Shown here one piece after another: positions 19,705 through 29,107 of a stretch of DNA of 64,000 nucleotides (its first letter is position 1; every line of letters starts with the position of its first letter). Source of the stretch: Winogradskyella epiphytica. Lineage in GTDB: Bacteria > Bacteroidota > Bacteroidia > Flavobacteriales > Flavobacteriaceae. The notes beneath the pieces are model-generated. The model had not been told where the DNA came from. It was given only the letters and a program-made list of their open reading frames with translations, and made no database searches. Location: the NCBI RefSeq assembly GCF_003217215.1, contig NZ_QJTD01000002.1, positions 198,654 to 262,653 on the forward strand. The letters run 5' to 3'. Made by a program: the position numbers and the translations under genes.

Positions 19705-21168
19705 TTATCTTACTACGGTTATTGATCCTTTTCTTGTTTCGTAATCAGCTGTTGTAATGATGTAATAATACACCTGATTTATGCTAGTTAATTCTAGATT
19801 ATTCTCTGGCCAATTATTGAGGTACTCCTGAGTTTGAAGTACTATCTTACCTTGATTAGTCATTATGGTAACTTCTGTGTCTGTACCACTCACATAAGCT
19901 GATGGTAAAACCCAAGTGTCATTAATCCCATCTCCATTAGGACTTATCATATTGGGAATTTGTGACACTTCAGGAAATAAATCAAGCCCTTCATTGATTT
20001 CAAATTCATGTTCTCTTGAAGCCATACATCCTGAAGCCTCTGTAATAATCACTTTATATGTTCCAAAATCTGTAGCTTCAAACGAAGCGGCATTTGCGCC
20101 AGCTATTAACGAACCATTTAAATACCATTCGAAAATTGGATTTAAAGCAGTAGTAGTAACTGTTACAAATAAGGATTCGCCTTCAAGCATTTCAATCGTG
20201 TCATCTACGTCAATTTCACTATCAAATATTTCACTTACCAATTCAATAGATCCTGAAGCTGAACACTCTCCTAAATCGACTTGAACAGAAAAAGTTCCTG
20301 ACTCATTAGTTTGGTACATTTGATTAATAGCTCCTGGAATTAAATTACCATCCTTAAACCACTGATAAGAATTCCCTCCAATTGTACTTAATATTGTTGA
20401 ACCTTGGTCTGGGCAAAATGGATTTCCCAAACTAGAGGCGATAGTGGCATTAGCTTCGCCAGATACTGCTTCACTAATGGTAACTCGATTAGAAAATGAA
20501 CTTGATGTACAAGTACCATAATTTGTCTTAACAAAATATGTTCCTTCTTCACTAACTGATAATGTTGGGCCTTCCGATATAAATATCGAGGTTGTTGGAC
20601 TGGTTTCTTTGTACCAATTAAAAGTTAAGTTAGGGTAGAGTAGTGGAGAATCGTTAGTACCTGTTCCTGGATTATCAATCGTTAATAAGTAACTTCCTCC
20701 TGTACAATAGGCACCTGTAGATACTAGATTGTTTATTGTAAAAGGTGAATCTTGACTTTTATAATATGCAGCAAAAGGAACTGATTTAGAACTTGTTGCT
20801 GAAGGAGCACTCGTTTTTATACGGATTCTATAATTCTCACCAGCTGTTGTATTAGGTATTGAAAAGGTCAGCGTTGCTGGTGATGTAGTTACTTCTCCCG
20901 GATTGGATGTATAAATTATAGAAGGATCTGAAAAATCTCCATCGGCATCCGACATTTCAATCGTAAACTGATTAGACGCGCTTAAAGCTGATTCAGGAGA
21001 AAATACAAATGTTGTGTTATAAGTATTAAACGTTTCACTCGCACAAGCCTGACTAAAGCCAAGGTTTGGTGTACCTATAACTATCTGCGCACTTGTTCTT
21101 TCCATCATAATTAGAGATAGAAAGAACATTCCAAATAGTAAATGGTTCAAGCGGGTTGGTTTAAGCAT
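19705..21168 (-). CDS. sprC: SprC-like secreted protein with type B (CHU_C) sorting domain
   Basis: The 487-residue protein starts with a signal peptide (LLFGMFFLSLIMMERTSAQ). It has several Ig-like beta domains, including repeats with the pattern G-x-YxVxxxxGxC (GTYFVKTNYGTC, GTFSVQVDLGEC, GTYKVIITEASGC). It ends in a type B gliding-motility C-terminal domain (IPNMISPNGDGINDTW, QVYYYIITT, GSITVVR). Such domains mark T9SS cargo that stays at the cell surface. Its stop codon is 1 base before the SprD-like ATG, so the two are translationally close. The sprC name is assigned by position ahead of the SprD- and SprB-like genes. Confidence 0.7.
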   Translation of the reverse strand: MLKPTRLNHLLFGMFFLSLIMMERTSAQIVIGTPNLGFSQACASETFNTYNTTFVFSPESALSASNQFTIEMSDADGDFSDPSIIYTSNPGEVTTSPATLTFSIPNTTAGENYRIRIKTSAPSATSSKSVPFAAYYKSQDSPFTINNLVSTGAYCTGGSYLLTIDNPGTGTNDSPLLYPNLTFNWYKETSPTTSIFISEGPTLSVSEEGTYFVKTNYGTCTSSSFSNRVTISEAVSGEANATIASSLGNPFCPDQGSTILSTIGGNSYQWFKDGNLIPGAINQMYQTNESGTFSVQVDLGECSASGSIELVSEIFDSEIDVDDTIEMLEGESLFVTVTTTALNPIFEWYLNGSLIAGANAASFEATDFGTYKVIITEASGCMASREHEFEINEGLDLFPEVSQIPNMISPNGDGINDTWVLPSAYVSGTDTEVTIMTNQGKIVLQTQEYLNNWPENNLELTSINQVYYYIITTADYETRKGSITVVR

Positions 21169-21267
21169 TGGTAGTCAGGGGTGTAAAGTTATTATCAATA
21201 AGCTATTTTAAAGATGAAAAATTTATTTCAAGTAGTATTTAAATTTATTTTCGCAGTTTGAAAACGG

Positions 21268-22590
21268 TTATTCATTATTGCCTTCTTCAATCACTTCGTT
21301 TGAAGCTATAATTTTATTAATTCGAAGTCTAAAATCTGGATATCTAGAGTTTTCTGAATCAATGAATGTTTCAGAGTCAGGCCCTTTTGAATATACATTA
21401 TCAAAAGCTCTGCTACCATACCAGCTCTCTAAATCATCATTGTTTGAATAACCTTTTCTAAAAATATTACCACTACAATTATTGAAGTATGATTGCTGAA
21501 ATTGTATTTTCTCTAAGTTCTCACTATTAATTGCGATATTATCATCAAGAATAACAGCTGGCTTAAATCCAGAGATGACACTTTTATCAATTGAAAATGA
21601 TACGTCCGGACCAATAAAGATGGCTTCTTGCACTAAACCGACTTGTATATCTGACTTAATATCTTTACTTACATTTACTAAAGTTAAGTTTTCAGCATTT
21701 ACAAATGTTTCTTTCTTAGTGGTATCTGCATTTTCCTTTAAATCGTATGAACTAACATAAATACATCTTGAGCCATCTGGACTAGAGATGTAAGGAGAGC
21801 GTACAGCTAAAGAATTATCTATATGACATTGAGCACCATAATTGAAGTAGTAATCATTTTTACTTGATCTATATGATATGGTTTGTGATAAAACAACCTC
21901 ACCACCTAATACGTTAAATGAGTTACCTTGACAGTAGCTCACCATAACGTTATTAATTGTAGTCTTTAAACCTACACCAGCTAGAGTAATTCCACTAAAA
22001 TTTCCGAAATCTTTCGTGTGTTTTCCTGCATATTCTACTCTTACATACTTAAGCACACCTGAATTACTGAACGGATCATCACCTCCATAACTGATGGTTT
22101 CAGTTAAAGCAGGATTTAAACCATAATTTAAAGATGAGACATTCCCGAAAGTATTAATAGGTGCATCGCCAAGAATAAATAACCCTCCCCAATCACCTTG
22201 CTTTTTATCAGTCTTACTTGAGGTAAAAATAATTGGGTCGGTTACCAAGCCTTCTGCGATAATTTTTGAACCTCTACTAATTGTCAAAGATCCCTTAGTT
22301 TTGAAATCTCCTAATATGACAGTTCCAGGTTCAATAGTTAAAGTGGTACTATCCGTTACAAAAACATCACCCAAAAGAAGATAAATATTCCTCTTTGTTA
22401 AAACCGTGTTCTCTGTAATTTCACCAGTAAGGATTTGAGTCGGTTCTCCATAGTTTGGATTATTAGGTCTGAAATCCGTCCATGGATTTAACCAGTTGTT
22501 ATAGCCTGTAATTCCTTTTTCTTGTTGAGCAAACATGCAGCTACCAAGCGTTAAAAGAAAGAAAAATGATGTTAAAGTAATTTTTTTCAT
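21268..22590 (-). CDS. Secreted right-handed beta-helix protein of unknown function
   Basis: The frame opens at 22671, but the Met at 22590 starts a clean signal peptide (MKKITLTSFFFLLTLGSCMFAQ), so I use it. The body holds GTVILGDFKTKGSLTISRGSKI and later FSGITLAGVGLKTTINNVMV-type strands (read in short pieces), as in right-handed parallel beta-helices found in large flavobacterial surface proteins. I see no sorting domain at the C-terminus (ends EVIEEGNNE), so periplasmic or outer-membrane residence is possible. The gene has the best promoter of this block and precedes the SprC-like gene by about 100 bases without a clear terminator. It may therefore be the first gene of the gliding operon. 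Confidence 0.65.
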   Translation of the reverse strand: MKKITLTSFFFLLTLGSCMFAQQEKGITGYNNWLNPWTDFRPNNPNYGEPTQILTGEITENTVLTKRNIYLLLGDVFVTDSTTLTIEPGTVILGDFKTKGSLTISRGSKIIAEGLVTDPIIFTSSKTDKKQGDWGGLFILGDAPINTFGNVSSLNYGLNPALTETISYGGDDPFSNSGVLKYVRVEYAGKHTKDFGNFSGITLAGVGLKTTINNVMVSYCQGNSFNVLGGEVVLSQTISYRSSKNDYYFNYGAQCHIDNSLAVRSPYISSPDGSRCIYVSSYDLKENADTTKKETFVNAENLTLVNVSKDIKSDIQVGLVQEAIFIGPDVSFSIDKSVISGFKPAVILDDNIAINSENLEKIQFQQSYFNNCSGNIFRKGYSNNDDLESWYGSRAFDNVYSKGPDSETFIDSENSRYPDFRLRINKIIASNEVIEEGNNE

Positions 22591-22640
22591 AATAGTCATA
22601 TTCTTTATATTGAGTAAAAAGGGCATTTTATCTAATGAAT

Positions 22641-22671
22641 CAAACATATACATTTTCACTACGAAACACAA
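22641..22671 (-). promoter_or_regulatory. Strong Bacteroidota promoter for the beta-helix / sprCDBF-like operon
   Basis: On the minus strand TATGTTTG (22641-22648) lies 20 bases downstream of TTG (22669-22671). This matches TTG-N19/20-TAnnTTTG with both elements intact. Transcription would start near 22633, about 45 bases before the ATG at 22590. Confidence 0.7.
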
Positions 22672-22798
22672 ATAATATCGATGAAATACACTATATTATA
22701 TAATTATTAATCTATTTCCTACATAAACCCACTACTAATCGAGAATTATACCCGGTTTTTATTAATGTTTTTTATGTCAGGTTTTTCAACATTTCGAT

Positions 22799-22831
22799 AA
22801 AAAAACCTTAACAGTAAATTGTCAAGGTTTT
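22799..22831 (-). terminator. Terminator after the 150-residue exported protein gene
   Basis: Arms AAAACCTTaACA and TGTcAAGGTTTT pair around a six-base loop with one mismatch. An A-run on the low side gives a U-tract on the minus strand. It separates the upstream small gene from the beta-helix gene. Confidence 0.7.
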
Positions 22832-22859
22832 ATATATAAATTATTGATAAAGATTTTAG

Positions 22860-23312
22860 TTAGTCTTTCTTATAATCATCATAAGTATGTAATGCCTTTA
22901 AAGTAGATTCGTAGAAAAGTATCGCCGCAATTAAATCTGTAGTATCAGAATATGGTAATACTCGTCTTTGAAATTCCATCGTACTATCAAAGTAGGTAGA
23001 AGATGCTTTAATATTTTCTTCTAATGCTTTCGTATTGTCTTTCGTATCTGGAATTCCTAACGACTCCATAGTTACTCCAGGTTTCGTTGCAAAAGCAATA
23101 TTGGGAAGAATATTTACAATTACCTCAATACGCTCTATATATAGGACAAGTAAATCTCCTTTAGGCATCTTTTTGAGCTCTTCACGGCTGTGGTATTTTG
23201 AAATACTTACTTTTCCACTAATAATGCTTTGAGAGTCTTTCTTTTTTTGAGCGAAACTCATTGACATCATTAGAAAAAAAACAGCACAAAATAAAGTAAT
23301 TTTTGTTTTCAT
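22860..23312 (-). CDS. Small exported protein of unknown function
   Basis: A signal peptide (KTKITLFCAVFFLMMSMSFAQ) precedes a mature chain of about 130 residues. The start is either the Met at 23318 or the one at 23312; the second gives the more usual signal length. The mature part is predicted mainly helical (SREELKKMPKGDLLVLYIERIEVIV, read in two parts; ATKPGVTMESLGIP) and has no motif I know. It has its own terminator and faces the 470-base intergenic region. Location next to surface and gliding genes may be chance. Confidence 0.6.
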   Translation of the reverse strand: MKTKITLFCAVFFLMMSMSFAQKKKDSQSIISGKVSISKYHSREELKKMPKGDLLVLYIERIEVIVNILPNIAFATKPGVTMESLGIPDTKDNTKALEENIKASSTYFDSTMEFQRRVLPYSDTTDLIAAILFYESTLKALHTYDDYKKD

Positions 23313-23787
23313 ATTCACGCTTTTAAATTAATCTTAGTGCAACAAATCTATACAATTTATTAAAAAAAGCAACTTTATTTGAATATTATTTGTAAAAAAA
23401 ACCACTTACGAAATGCAAATTTCTTGGATAAACGACGTGTTTGCTTGATAAAGCGCATTTTTTTTCGACGAAATACACGTAAATATACAAAGACATTTTC
23501 GAGCAGCTCATTTTACAATTTGGCTCCTTAACAAAGACAAATTTTTCCACTTTTTATGGATCAAGAGCAAGGGAAAATGTATACAGGTTTAGAAACATTT
23601 AACTAAACACACATTACATTTTTATCATAACGCACATAATTCTAGGTATTTACAATTTGAATTAGGTCGTTCGTCGAAAAATTAGGTTTCTTTCCACAGT
23701 TCATCGTGATTTTTTTAGCATTGAAGTGATTTTTAGGGGTTTACCGATTCAAAGTCTGAAATTTGATATGACAAAACCCTTAATCTT
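23313..23787. other. Gene-free divergent region of about 475 bases
   Basis: This stretch lies between two divergent genes and should hold both promoters. I find no open frame with coding character, no full TTG-N19-TAnnTTTG match and no strong terminator-like hairpin. It contains a T-run (about 23460-23464) and scattered short repeats such as TTGGATAAA/TTGATAAA, which I do not consider significant. Confidence 0.5.
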
Positions 23788-24393
23788 ATGAAAAATATTA
23801 TCGCTTTTATATGTTTAGTTGGCTTATTTAGCGGAATTAATTCTGCGGCTGCTCAAAAAAACATCTTAAAATACAACAGTCCAATTTACGATCGTGATGA
23901 AGCTCTTATAAGTCCTACAGACACGATTCCGGATTTTAAATCAAAAGAGAACCCATTAAAATTAACTGGGATAATTTACCAAAGTGATGGCGTCACGCCG
24001 GCGAAAGACATTATTCTCTACATAGAACAACCTAATGAACATGGGGATTTTGAATTAAGAAAATCTGGTGAAGAACGCTATGTGTTTCACAGAAGTTGGG
24101 TTAAAACAGATGCAGATGGAAGATATACATTCTACACCTTTGTGCCTGGTGGCGATAGAAGACATAATCAATTACAGCAAATATTTCCGCTGATTAAAGC
24201 ACCTTCAAAACAAGAATACGTCTTAGATTCCTTTTTATTTGAAAACGACCCTTTACTCACTAAAACATGTAGAAAACGCATGGCTAAAAAAGGTGATACG
24301 ACACGGATTTTAAGCCCTAAGATGGTTGACGGTATGTTAGTTGCGGAGCGCAATATTATACTTAAAGGAGATCAAGATTTGGCCAATTTATAA
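23788..24393 (+). CDS. Exported intradiol-dioxygenase-fold protein, iron ligands apparently missing
   Basis: After a signal peptide (IIAFICLVGLFSGINSAAAQ), the core shows LTGIIYQSDGVTPAKDIILYI, FHRSWVKTDADGRYTFYTF and VPGG (read in pieces). This follows the intradiol ring-cleavage dioxygenase pattern G-x-V-DG-TP ... TD-x-G-Y-F-T-PG. In catalytic members two Tyr and a HIH motif bind Fe(III). Here the segment after PGG reads DRRHNQLQQIFPLIKAP, so HIH is replaced, and the PG-x-Y tyrosine is Asp. A further segment, DSFLFENDPLL, matches the TQLYFEGDP strand. It is probably a non-catalytic periplasmic beta-sandwich protein; the ligand is unknown. Confidence 0.7.
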   Translation: MKNIIAFICLVGLFSGINSAAAQKNILKYNSPIYDRDEALISPTDTIPDFKSKENPLKLTGIIYQSDGVTPAKDIILYIEQPNEHGDFELRKSGEERYVFHRSWVKTDADGRYTFYTFVPGGDRRHNQLQQIFPLIKAPSKQEYVLDSFLFENDPLLTKTCRKRMAKKGDTTRILSPKMVDGMLVAERNIILKGDQDLANL

Positions 24394-24420
24394 TTTTTAG
24401 TATTTAACAAATAATATCAA

Positions 24421-24456
24421 AAAGAGCGTCCTACATTAAGTTTTGGACGTTTTTTA
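24421..24456 (+). terminator. Terminator after the dioxygenase-fold gene
   Basis: Arms GCGTCC and GGACGT surround a 14-base loop and are followed by six T residues, 28 bases after the stop codon. The stem is short, so efficiency may be modest. Confidence 0.6.
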
Positions 24457-24578
24457 TGTTCAATTTTACCCAAAGAATTAGAATCTATTTGGATAGCGTT
24501 AAGATTTAAATAAATTTAATTGTTTCTTTAAGCATATAGATTAAAGACCACAGTTAAACCGTAACATAATTTTCACCT

Positions 24579-25517
24579 ATGCTATTCATCCAAACATCAG
24601 CTTCCGAAACCATTAACTCATCCCTTGAAAACTACTATCATAGTTTTTTAGAAGTATTACCCAGAATTGCACTCGGTATACTAGTCATTATAGCAGGTGT
24701 ACTCATTGCTAAATTTGTCACTAATTTCTATAAAAAAAGAATTTTAAAAAAAGCTGAAGATCCTTTGATGGCTAAATTTTTAGCTCAGGCCATAAAGATT
24801 ATATTAACGTTAATTGCCATATTGCTGGCTCTTCAAGTGGCTGGACTAAGTGGTGTGGCTACGGGAATTTTAACGGCGGCTGGTGGTGCAGCCATAGTAT
24901 TAGGTTTTGCTTTTCAAGATATCGGTAAAAACTTTTTAGCAGGAATCATTCTTGCATTTAATAGGCCTTTCAATATAAATGACACCATAATGGTTGCTGA
25001 TTTATTTGGAAAGGTGAAAGCACTGAATTTTAGATATACCCATATAAAAACATCAGACGGACGTGATATTTTTATTCCAAACAGTGATGTGCTCACCAAA
25101 GCTGTTGAAAATTATACCGCCGATGGGTTTTATAGAAATGATTTCATAGTAGGTATTGGATATGAAGACAATATAGAAGAAGCTAAAAAAGCTATTAACG
25201 ATATTTTAGATCATCATCCTGAAATAGTTCATGATGACATACACGATAATTTCGTTATCGAAAATGAACTAGCAGCGAGTACTGTTAATTTAAAAGTGTT
25301 CTTCTGGGTAGAGACGTTAGATTACAGAAAATCTTCACGTATACTAAGGGGAAATGTGATCAAACAAGTTAAAGAAGTTCTTGTCGAAAAAGGATTCAAC
25401 TTACCTGCAGATATTACAGAACTTAAATTATATGGTAATGAAGAAGACATTCCATTACGAGTTCGTAAAGATCCTCGCGACTTAATAGAGCAAAGTCCAA
25501 AATCTCTTCCGCAATAA
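24579..25517 (+). CDS. MscS-family small-conductance mechanosensitive channel
   Basis: The 312-residue protein has TM helices near 28-48, 65-88 and 92-112. The third carries the Gly/Ala-rich pore pattern TGILTAAGGAAIVLGFAF and the FQDIGKNFLAGI break. The MscS beta-domain follows (IMVADLFGKVKALNFRYT, DGRDIFIPNSDVL), then an alpha/beta cage to residue 300. The three-helix layout and length match E. coli MscS (286 residues). It opens on hypo-osmotic shock to release solutes. A second, distinct MscS-type gene lies at 33516-34361. A bidirectional terminator separates it from ackA. Confidence 0.9.
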   Translation: MLFIQTSASETINSSLENYYHSFLEVLPRIALGILVIIAGVLIAKFVTNFYKKRILKKAEDPLMAKFLAQAIKIILTLIAILLALQVAGLSGVATGILTAAGGAAIVLGFAFQDIGKNFLAGIILAFNRPFNINDTIMVADLFGKVKALNFRYTHIKTSDGRDIFIPNSDVLTKAVENYTADGFYRNDFIVGIGYEDNIEEAKKAINDILDHHPEIVHDDIHDNFVIENELAASTVNLKVFFWVETLDYRKSSRILRGNVIKQVKEVLVEKGFNLPADITELKLYGNEEDIPLRVRKDPRDLIEQSPKSLPQ

Positions 25518-25534
25518 AATAGATATGAAATTAA

Positions 25535-25567
25535 AAAGGCTTACATCTACTATAACGGTAAGCCTTT
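25535..25567. terminator. Bidirectional terminator between mscS-like gene and ackA
   Basis: Arms AAAGGCTTAC and GTAAGCCTTT pair perfectly over ten bases around a 13-base loop. T-rich sequence follows on one side and A-rich on the other, between two convergent genes. Confidence 0.8.
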
Positions 25568-25586
25568 AGTTTCATAATTGTTAGAT

Positions 25587-26771
25587 TTAGCTTATTAAAT
25601 TAAAGGCCTGTTTAGCAATTTCTAATTCTTCATTAGTCGGAATTACCAATACCTTGACCTTAGAATTTAAGGTGCTGACTTCTCGTAGCTCATTAGATCT
25701 TAAGCTGTTTTTATTTTGGTCTAATTCAATACCAAAAAAGCTCATATCCTCACAGACTAATTTTCTAATGACATCAGAGTTTTCCCCAATTCCTGCAGTA
25801 AATACAATACTATCTAAACCATTCATAGCCGCACTGTAAGCACCAATGTATTTTATAATTCTATAGGCATTCATTTCCAAGGCAAGAATACAGTCTCTAT
25901 TTCCTCTTTCTGCCTCGGTTTGAATATCTCTTAAATCACTATAGCCAGTAAGACCAAGCATTCCGCTTTCTTTAGTTAATAAATGACTTATCTCATTCAT
26001 TGTATATCCTAATTTATTGGCTAAGTAATAAATCACACCATGATCAATATCACCACTTCTGGTTCCCATGATAAGACCATTAGACGGTGTAAATCCTAGA
26101 CTATGATCTATACTTATCCCATTCTGAACAGCGGTCATACTGCATCCATTACCCAAATGAATCGTAATAATTTTTGAATTCTGAATCTTTAGATAGTCAA
26201 TAGCTTTTTCTGAAACATATTTATGACTTGTACCATGAAAACCATAAACTTGAATATTCTGTTCCTCGTAAAGTTTATTTGGAATGGCATATTTTTTTGC
26301 TTTTTCAGGTAAGGTTGAAAGAAAGGCTGTATCAAAAACAGCGACTTGCTTTGCTGAAGAAAATAATTTTTCTGCAACTAGGATGCCTTCAAGATTATGT
26401 GGATTATGCAAGGGAGCTAAAGGGCATAAGTCTTGAATATGTTGTTTCACTTGTTCCGTAACTAGAGTAGTATCAGTAAATGCGTTTCCTCCATGAACCA
26501 CACGGTGACCCACAGCATCAATTTCATCGGTGTTCTTAATGACGCCTTTATCAGGATCCAATAAAAGATCGACCACTTTTTGTAAACCTTCTTTATGAGA
26601 CTCAATATGATCTGTATATTTTAAATCTATACCTTCTTTCTTATAGTTAAGAATAGCATCATGATGTCCAACACGTTCTACCAATCCGCTACAAACCATG
26701 GTTTCGGAAGGCATCTGAATCAGTTGAAACTTTATTGACGAACTTCCTGAATTGATGATTAAAATGTTCAT
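25587..26771 (-). CDS. ackA: Acetate kinase
   Basis: The full-length 394-residue member of the ASKHA fold interconverts acetyl phosphate plus ADP with acetate plus ATP. Diagnostic motifs: NSGSSSIKFQL (residues 7-17), HRVVHGG with the catalytic Arg, the conserved Asp in VFDTAF, GFHGTSHKYVSEKA, HLGNGCSM and DHSLGFTP, and ENSDVIRK near the end. It is cytoplasmic. The gene follows pta with 12 bases between them, so the two form the standard acetate overflow or acetate-use operon with the pta promoter at about 28.9 kb. Confidence 0.97.
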   Translation of the reverse strand: MNILIINSGSSSIKFQLIQMPSETMVCSGLVERVGHHDAILNYKKEGIDLKYTDHIESHKEGLQKVVDLLLDPDKGVIKNTDEIDAVGHRVVHGGNAFTDTTLVTEQVKQHIQDLCPLAPLHNPHNLEGILVAEKLFSSAKQVAVFDTAFLSTLPEKAKKYAIPNKLYEEQNIQVYGFHGTSHKYVSEKAIDYLKIQNSKIITIHLGNGCSMTAVQNGISIDHSLGFTPSNGLIMGTRSGDIDHGVIYYLANKLGYTMNEISHLLTKESGMLGLTGYSDLRDIQTEAERGNRDCILALEMNAYRIIKYIGAYSAAMNGLDSIVFTAGIGENSDVIRKLVCEDMSFFGIELDQNKNSLRSNELREVSTLNSKVKVLVIPTNEELEIAKQAFNLIS

Positions 26772-26783
26772 TCTTTTAAATTA

Positions 26784-28892
26784 TTAAAGGCCTTGAGCCT
26801 GAATTACAGTTACAATTACTGTATTGAAAATGTCGTCCGTGGTACAGCCACGACTTAAATCGTTAACCGGTTTATTTAAACCCTGAATAATTGGACCAAT
26901 GGCCAATGCTTTTGTTTCTCGTTGAACGGCCTTATACGTATTGTTCCCAGTATTTAAATCAGGAAATATAAATACGTTAGCTTGACCAGCGACTTCGGAA
27001 TTTGGTAGTTTAGATTGTCCCACTTTAAGATCTACTGCAGCATCATATTGAATAGGACCTTCTACTTTCAAATCGGGTCTTTTTTCTTTTATAATTCTTG
27101 TCGCTTCACGTACACGCTCTACATCTTCACCAACACCTGAAGTACCAGAAGAATAGGATAGCATCGCAATTTTTGGTTCTATTCCAAAAGCCACACTTGT
27201 AGCCGCTGATGATATGGCTATTTCTGCCAATTGTTCAGAATTTGGATTTGGATTTATGGCACAATCGCCATATACCGAAACACGATCTTCTAAACACATA
27301 AAGAATACGGACGATACGATAGATGTTTCCGGTCTAGTTTTTATGAATTGTAATGCTGGAAGAATAGTGTGCTGTGTGGTATGAACGGCTCCAGAAACCA
27401 TACCGTCTGCATCACCTTTATGAACCATCATCGTCCCGAAATAGGACACATCTTCCATTAAATCCTTAGCCATAGCAAGGTTTACATTTTTATGTTTTCT
27501 TAATTCAAAAAGCGTTTCGGCATATTCATTAAATTTCTCGGACTTCACAGGATTAATAATGTTTACATTATTTAAATCCAACCCAAGATCTAAGGCAATC
27601 ACTTTTTCTTCAATCTGTTTCCTATCCCCTAGCAAAGTGATGGTCACTGCATTGACATCAATTAATTGTTTAGTAGCTTTTAAAATCCGCTCGTCTAATC
27701 CTTCAGGTAGAACAATATGTTTTTTATTCGATTTTGCTCTTTTTAATAAATTATACTGAAACATTCGAGGTGTAATACCATTCGTTTTAAAAGTGATCAG
27801 TCGCTCTATAAGTTCATCTACCTTAACGTATTTTTCAAAATCTTTTATGGATACGGAGATTTTCTGAGTGTTTTCAGCATAAATCTGAGATTTAATAGTC
27901 CCAATTTGGTTCGCTACAGAGAACGTTCCCTCTTTTGCCGAAATAATAGGAACGATGTCGGAAAGACCTTCTATCAATTTGTTGATTGAATCTTCAGGTT
28001 TTAATCCTCCAGTGAGAACAATTCCCGAAATAGTAGGGTAGTTCTCTGAAATATGTGCTTGTAAAGCTCCCAAAATAATATCAGCTCTATCACCTGGTGT
28101 AATAACTAATCCGTTTTCTTTAATATGAGTTAAATAATTTCGAAGTTGCATGGCACCAACGCTAAAGGTACCTGCTTGATTATTGATATGTGCTTCTCCA
28201 AACAGAATTTCAGCATCTAGAACTTCTACAATTTCCTTTATTGAAGGATGCGCCAACACTGGGTTAAGTGGAATTGCATTTGCAATAACACTAGAAGGTA
28301 AATCCTTTTCCAATTCCGCAATAATTAGCGCTTGGTTTTGTGGTTCTACCTTATTTGCTATAACAGATAAAACTTCAACACCTTTATCCTTAAATGAATC
28401 ATAAGCCATATGTAAATTCCCAACAAATTCGTCTAATGATTTTCCAACCCCACTTGCTAAAATAATTGCAGGAACTCCAAGGTTTTTAGCAATTAATATA
28501 TTGGTATCGAATTCCATAATATGACCTTCACCATCAAAGCTAGTACCTTCCACCAACACAAAGTCATATCGGTCTTCTATAGCTTTAAACTTGTCGATAA
28601 TACGACCTATTATTTGATCCTCTTTATCCTCGTTTTTCATTTTTATGACTTCACTTCGAGTAAAAGCGTAGGCATCTTCAAATTTTAAATCGAGATTAAA
28701 ATAAGTGATAATGGTATTGATATGATTATCAATCTCTCCAGGTTTGATATCATCAATAATCGGCCTAAAATATCCAACTTTAGCTGCTTTCCCTAATAAC
28801 AATTGCATCAATCCTAAAGAAATTATAGACTTACCACTATTGGGTTCCATCGTAGCAATATAGATGGCTTTATTGGTTACTTTCATATTCAT
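26784..28892 (-). CDS. pta: Phosphate acetyltransferase, long multidomain form
   Basis: The 702-residue enzyme converts acetyl-CoA plus phosphate to acetyl phosphate plus CoA. The N-terminal domain has a DTB-synthetase-like P-loop (TMEPNSGKSIISLGL) and the VLVEGTSFDGEG segment. A DRTGG domain follows (TPGDRADIILGAL near 270), and the catalytic PTA_PTB domain occupies roughly 385-702 (LPEGLDERIL, MVHKGDADGMVSGA, SYSSGTSGVGEDVERV). This is the regulated long form seen in E. coli and most Bacteroidota. Either Met1 or Met3 could start translation. It lies 12 bases upstream of ackA. Confidence 0.96.
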   Translation of the reverse strand: MNMKVTNKAIYIATMEPNSGKSIISLGLMQLLLGKAAKVGYFRPIIDDIKPGEIDNHINTIITYFNLDLKFEDAYAFTRSEVIKMKNEDKEDQIIGRIIDKFKAIEDRYDFVLVEGTSFDGEGHIMEFDTNILIAKNLGVPAIILASGVGKSLDEFVGNLHMAYDSFKDKGVEVLSVIANKVEPQNQALIIAELEKDLPSSVIANAIPLNPVLAHPSIKEIVEVLDAEILFGEAHINNQAGTFSVGAMQLRNYLTHIKENGLVITPGDRADIILGALQAHISENYPTISGIVLTGGLKPEDSINKLIEGLSDIVPIISAKEGTFSVANQIGTIKSQIYAENTQKISVSIKDFEKYVKVDELIERLITFKTNGITPRMFQYNLLKRAKSNKKHIVLPEGLDERILKATKQLIDVNAVTITLLGDRKQIEEKVIALDLGLDLNNVNIINPVKSEKFNEYAETLFELRKHKNVNLAMAKDLMEDVSYFGTMMVHKGDADGMVSGAVHTTQHTILPALQFIKTRPETSIVSSVFFMCLEDRVSVYGDCAINPNPNSEQLAEIAISSAATSVAFGIEPKIAMLSYSSGTSGVGEDVERVREATRIIKEKRPDLKVEGPIQYDAAVDLKVGQSKLPNSEVAGQANVFIFPDLNTGNNTYKAVQRETKALAIGPIIQGLNKPVNDLSRGCTTDDIFNTVIVTVIQAQGL

Positions 28893-28938
28893 CTGTTTGA
28901 AGAACTAATCTGATTATTGACTTTTGTAAGAATAGGCG

Positions 28939-28968
28939 CAAAGTTAACCATTTAGCCTAGTATAGCAA
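28939..28968 (-). promoter_or_regulatory. Promoter of pta-ackA
   Basis: On the minus strand TTG (28966-28968), 19 bases of spacer and TAACTTTG followed by C (28939-28946) match the Bacteroidota housekeeping consensus. It lies about 47 bases before the pta ATG. Confidence 0.75.
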
Positions 28969-29043
28969 TGAAATTAGGTTTCATTTTAAGTTGAGAATCA
29001 AGCTTATTATTCAGTATAAATTTTTAGACTTAAAATTTTTGAT

Positions 29044-29075
29044 AAAAAAAAGCCCATCAAATGTGATAGGCTTTT
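29044..29075 (-). terminator. Terminator after the desaturase gene
   Basis: Arms AAAGCCcATCA and TGATaGGCTTT pair with one mismatch. The A-run on the low side is a U-tract on the minus strand. It resembles the terminator at 60794-60825 in its AAAAGCCCATCA arm. Confidence 0.75.
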
Positions 29076-29107
29076 AAAGTATAAATTGAAGCAGTTTTTA
29101 TATCGAA

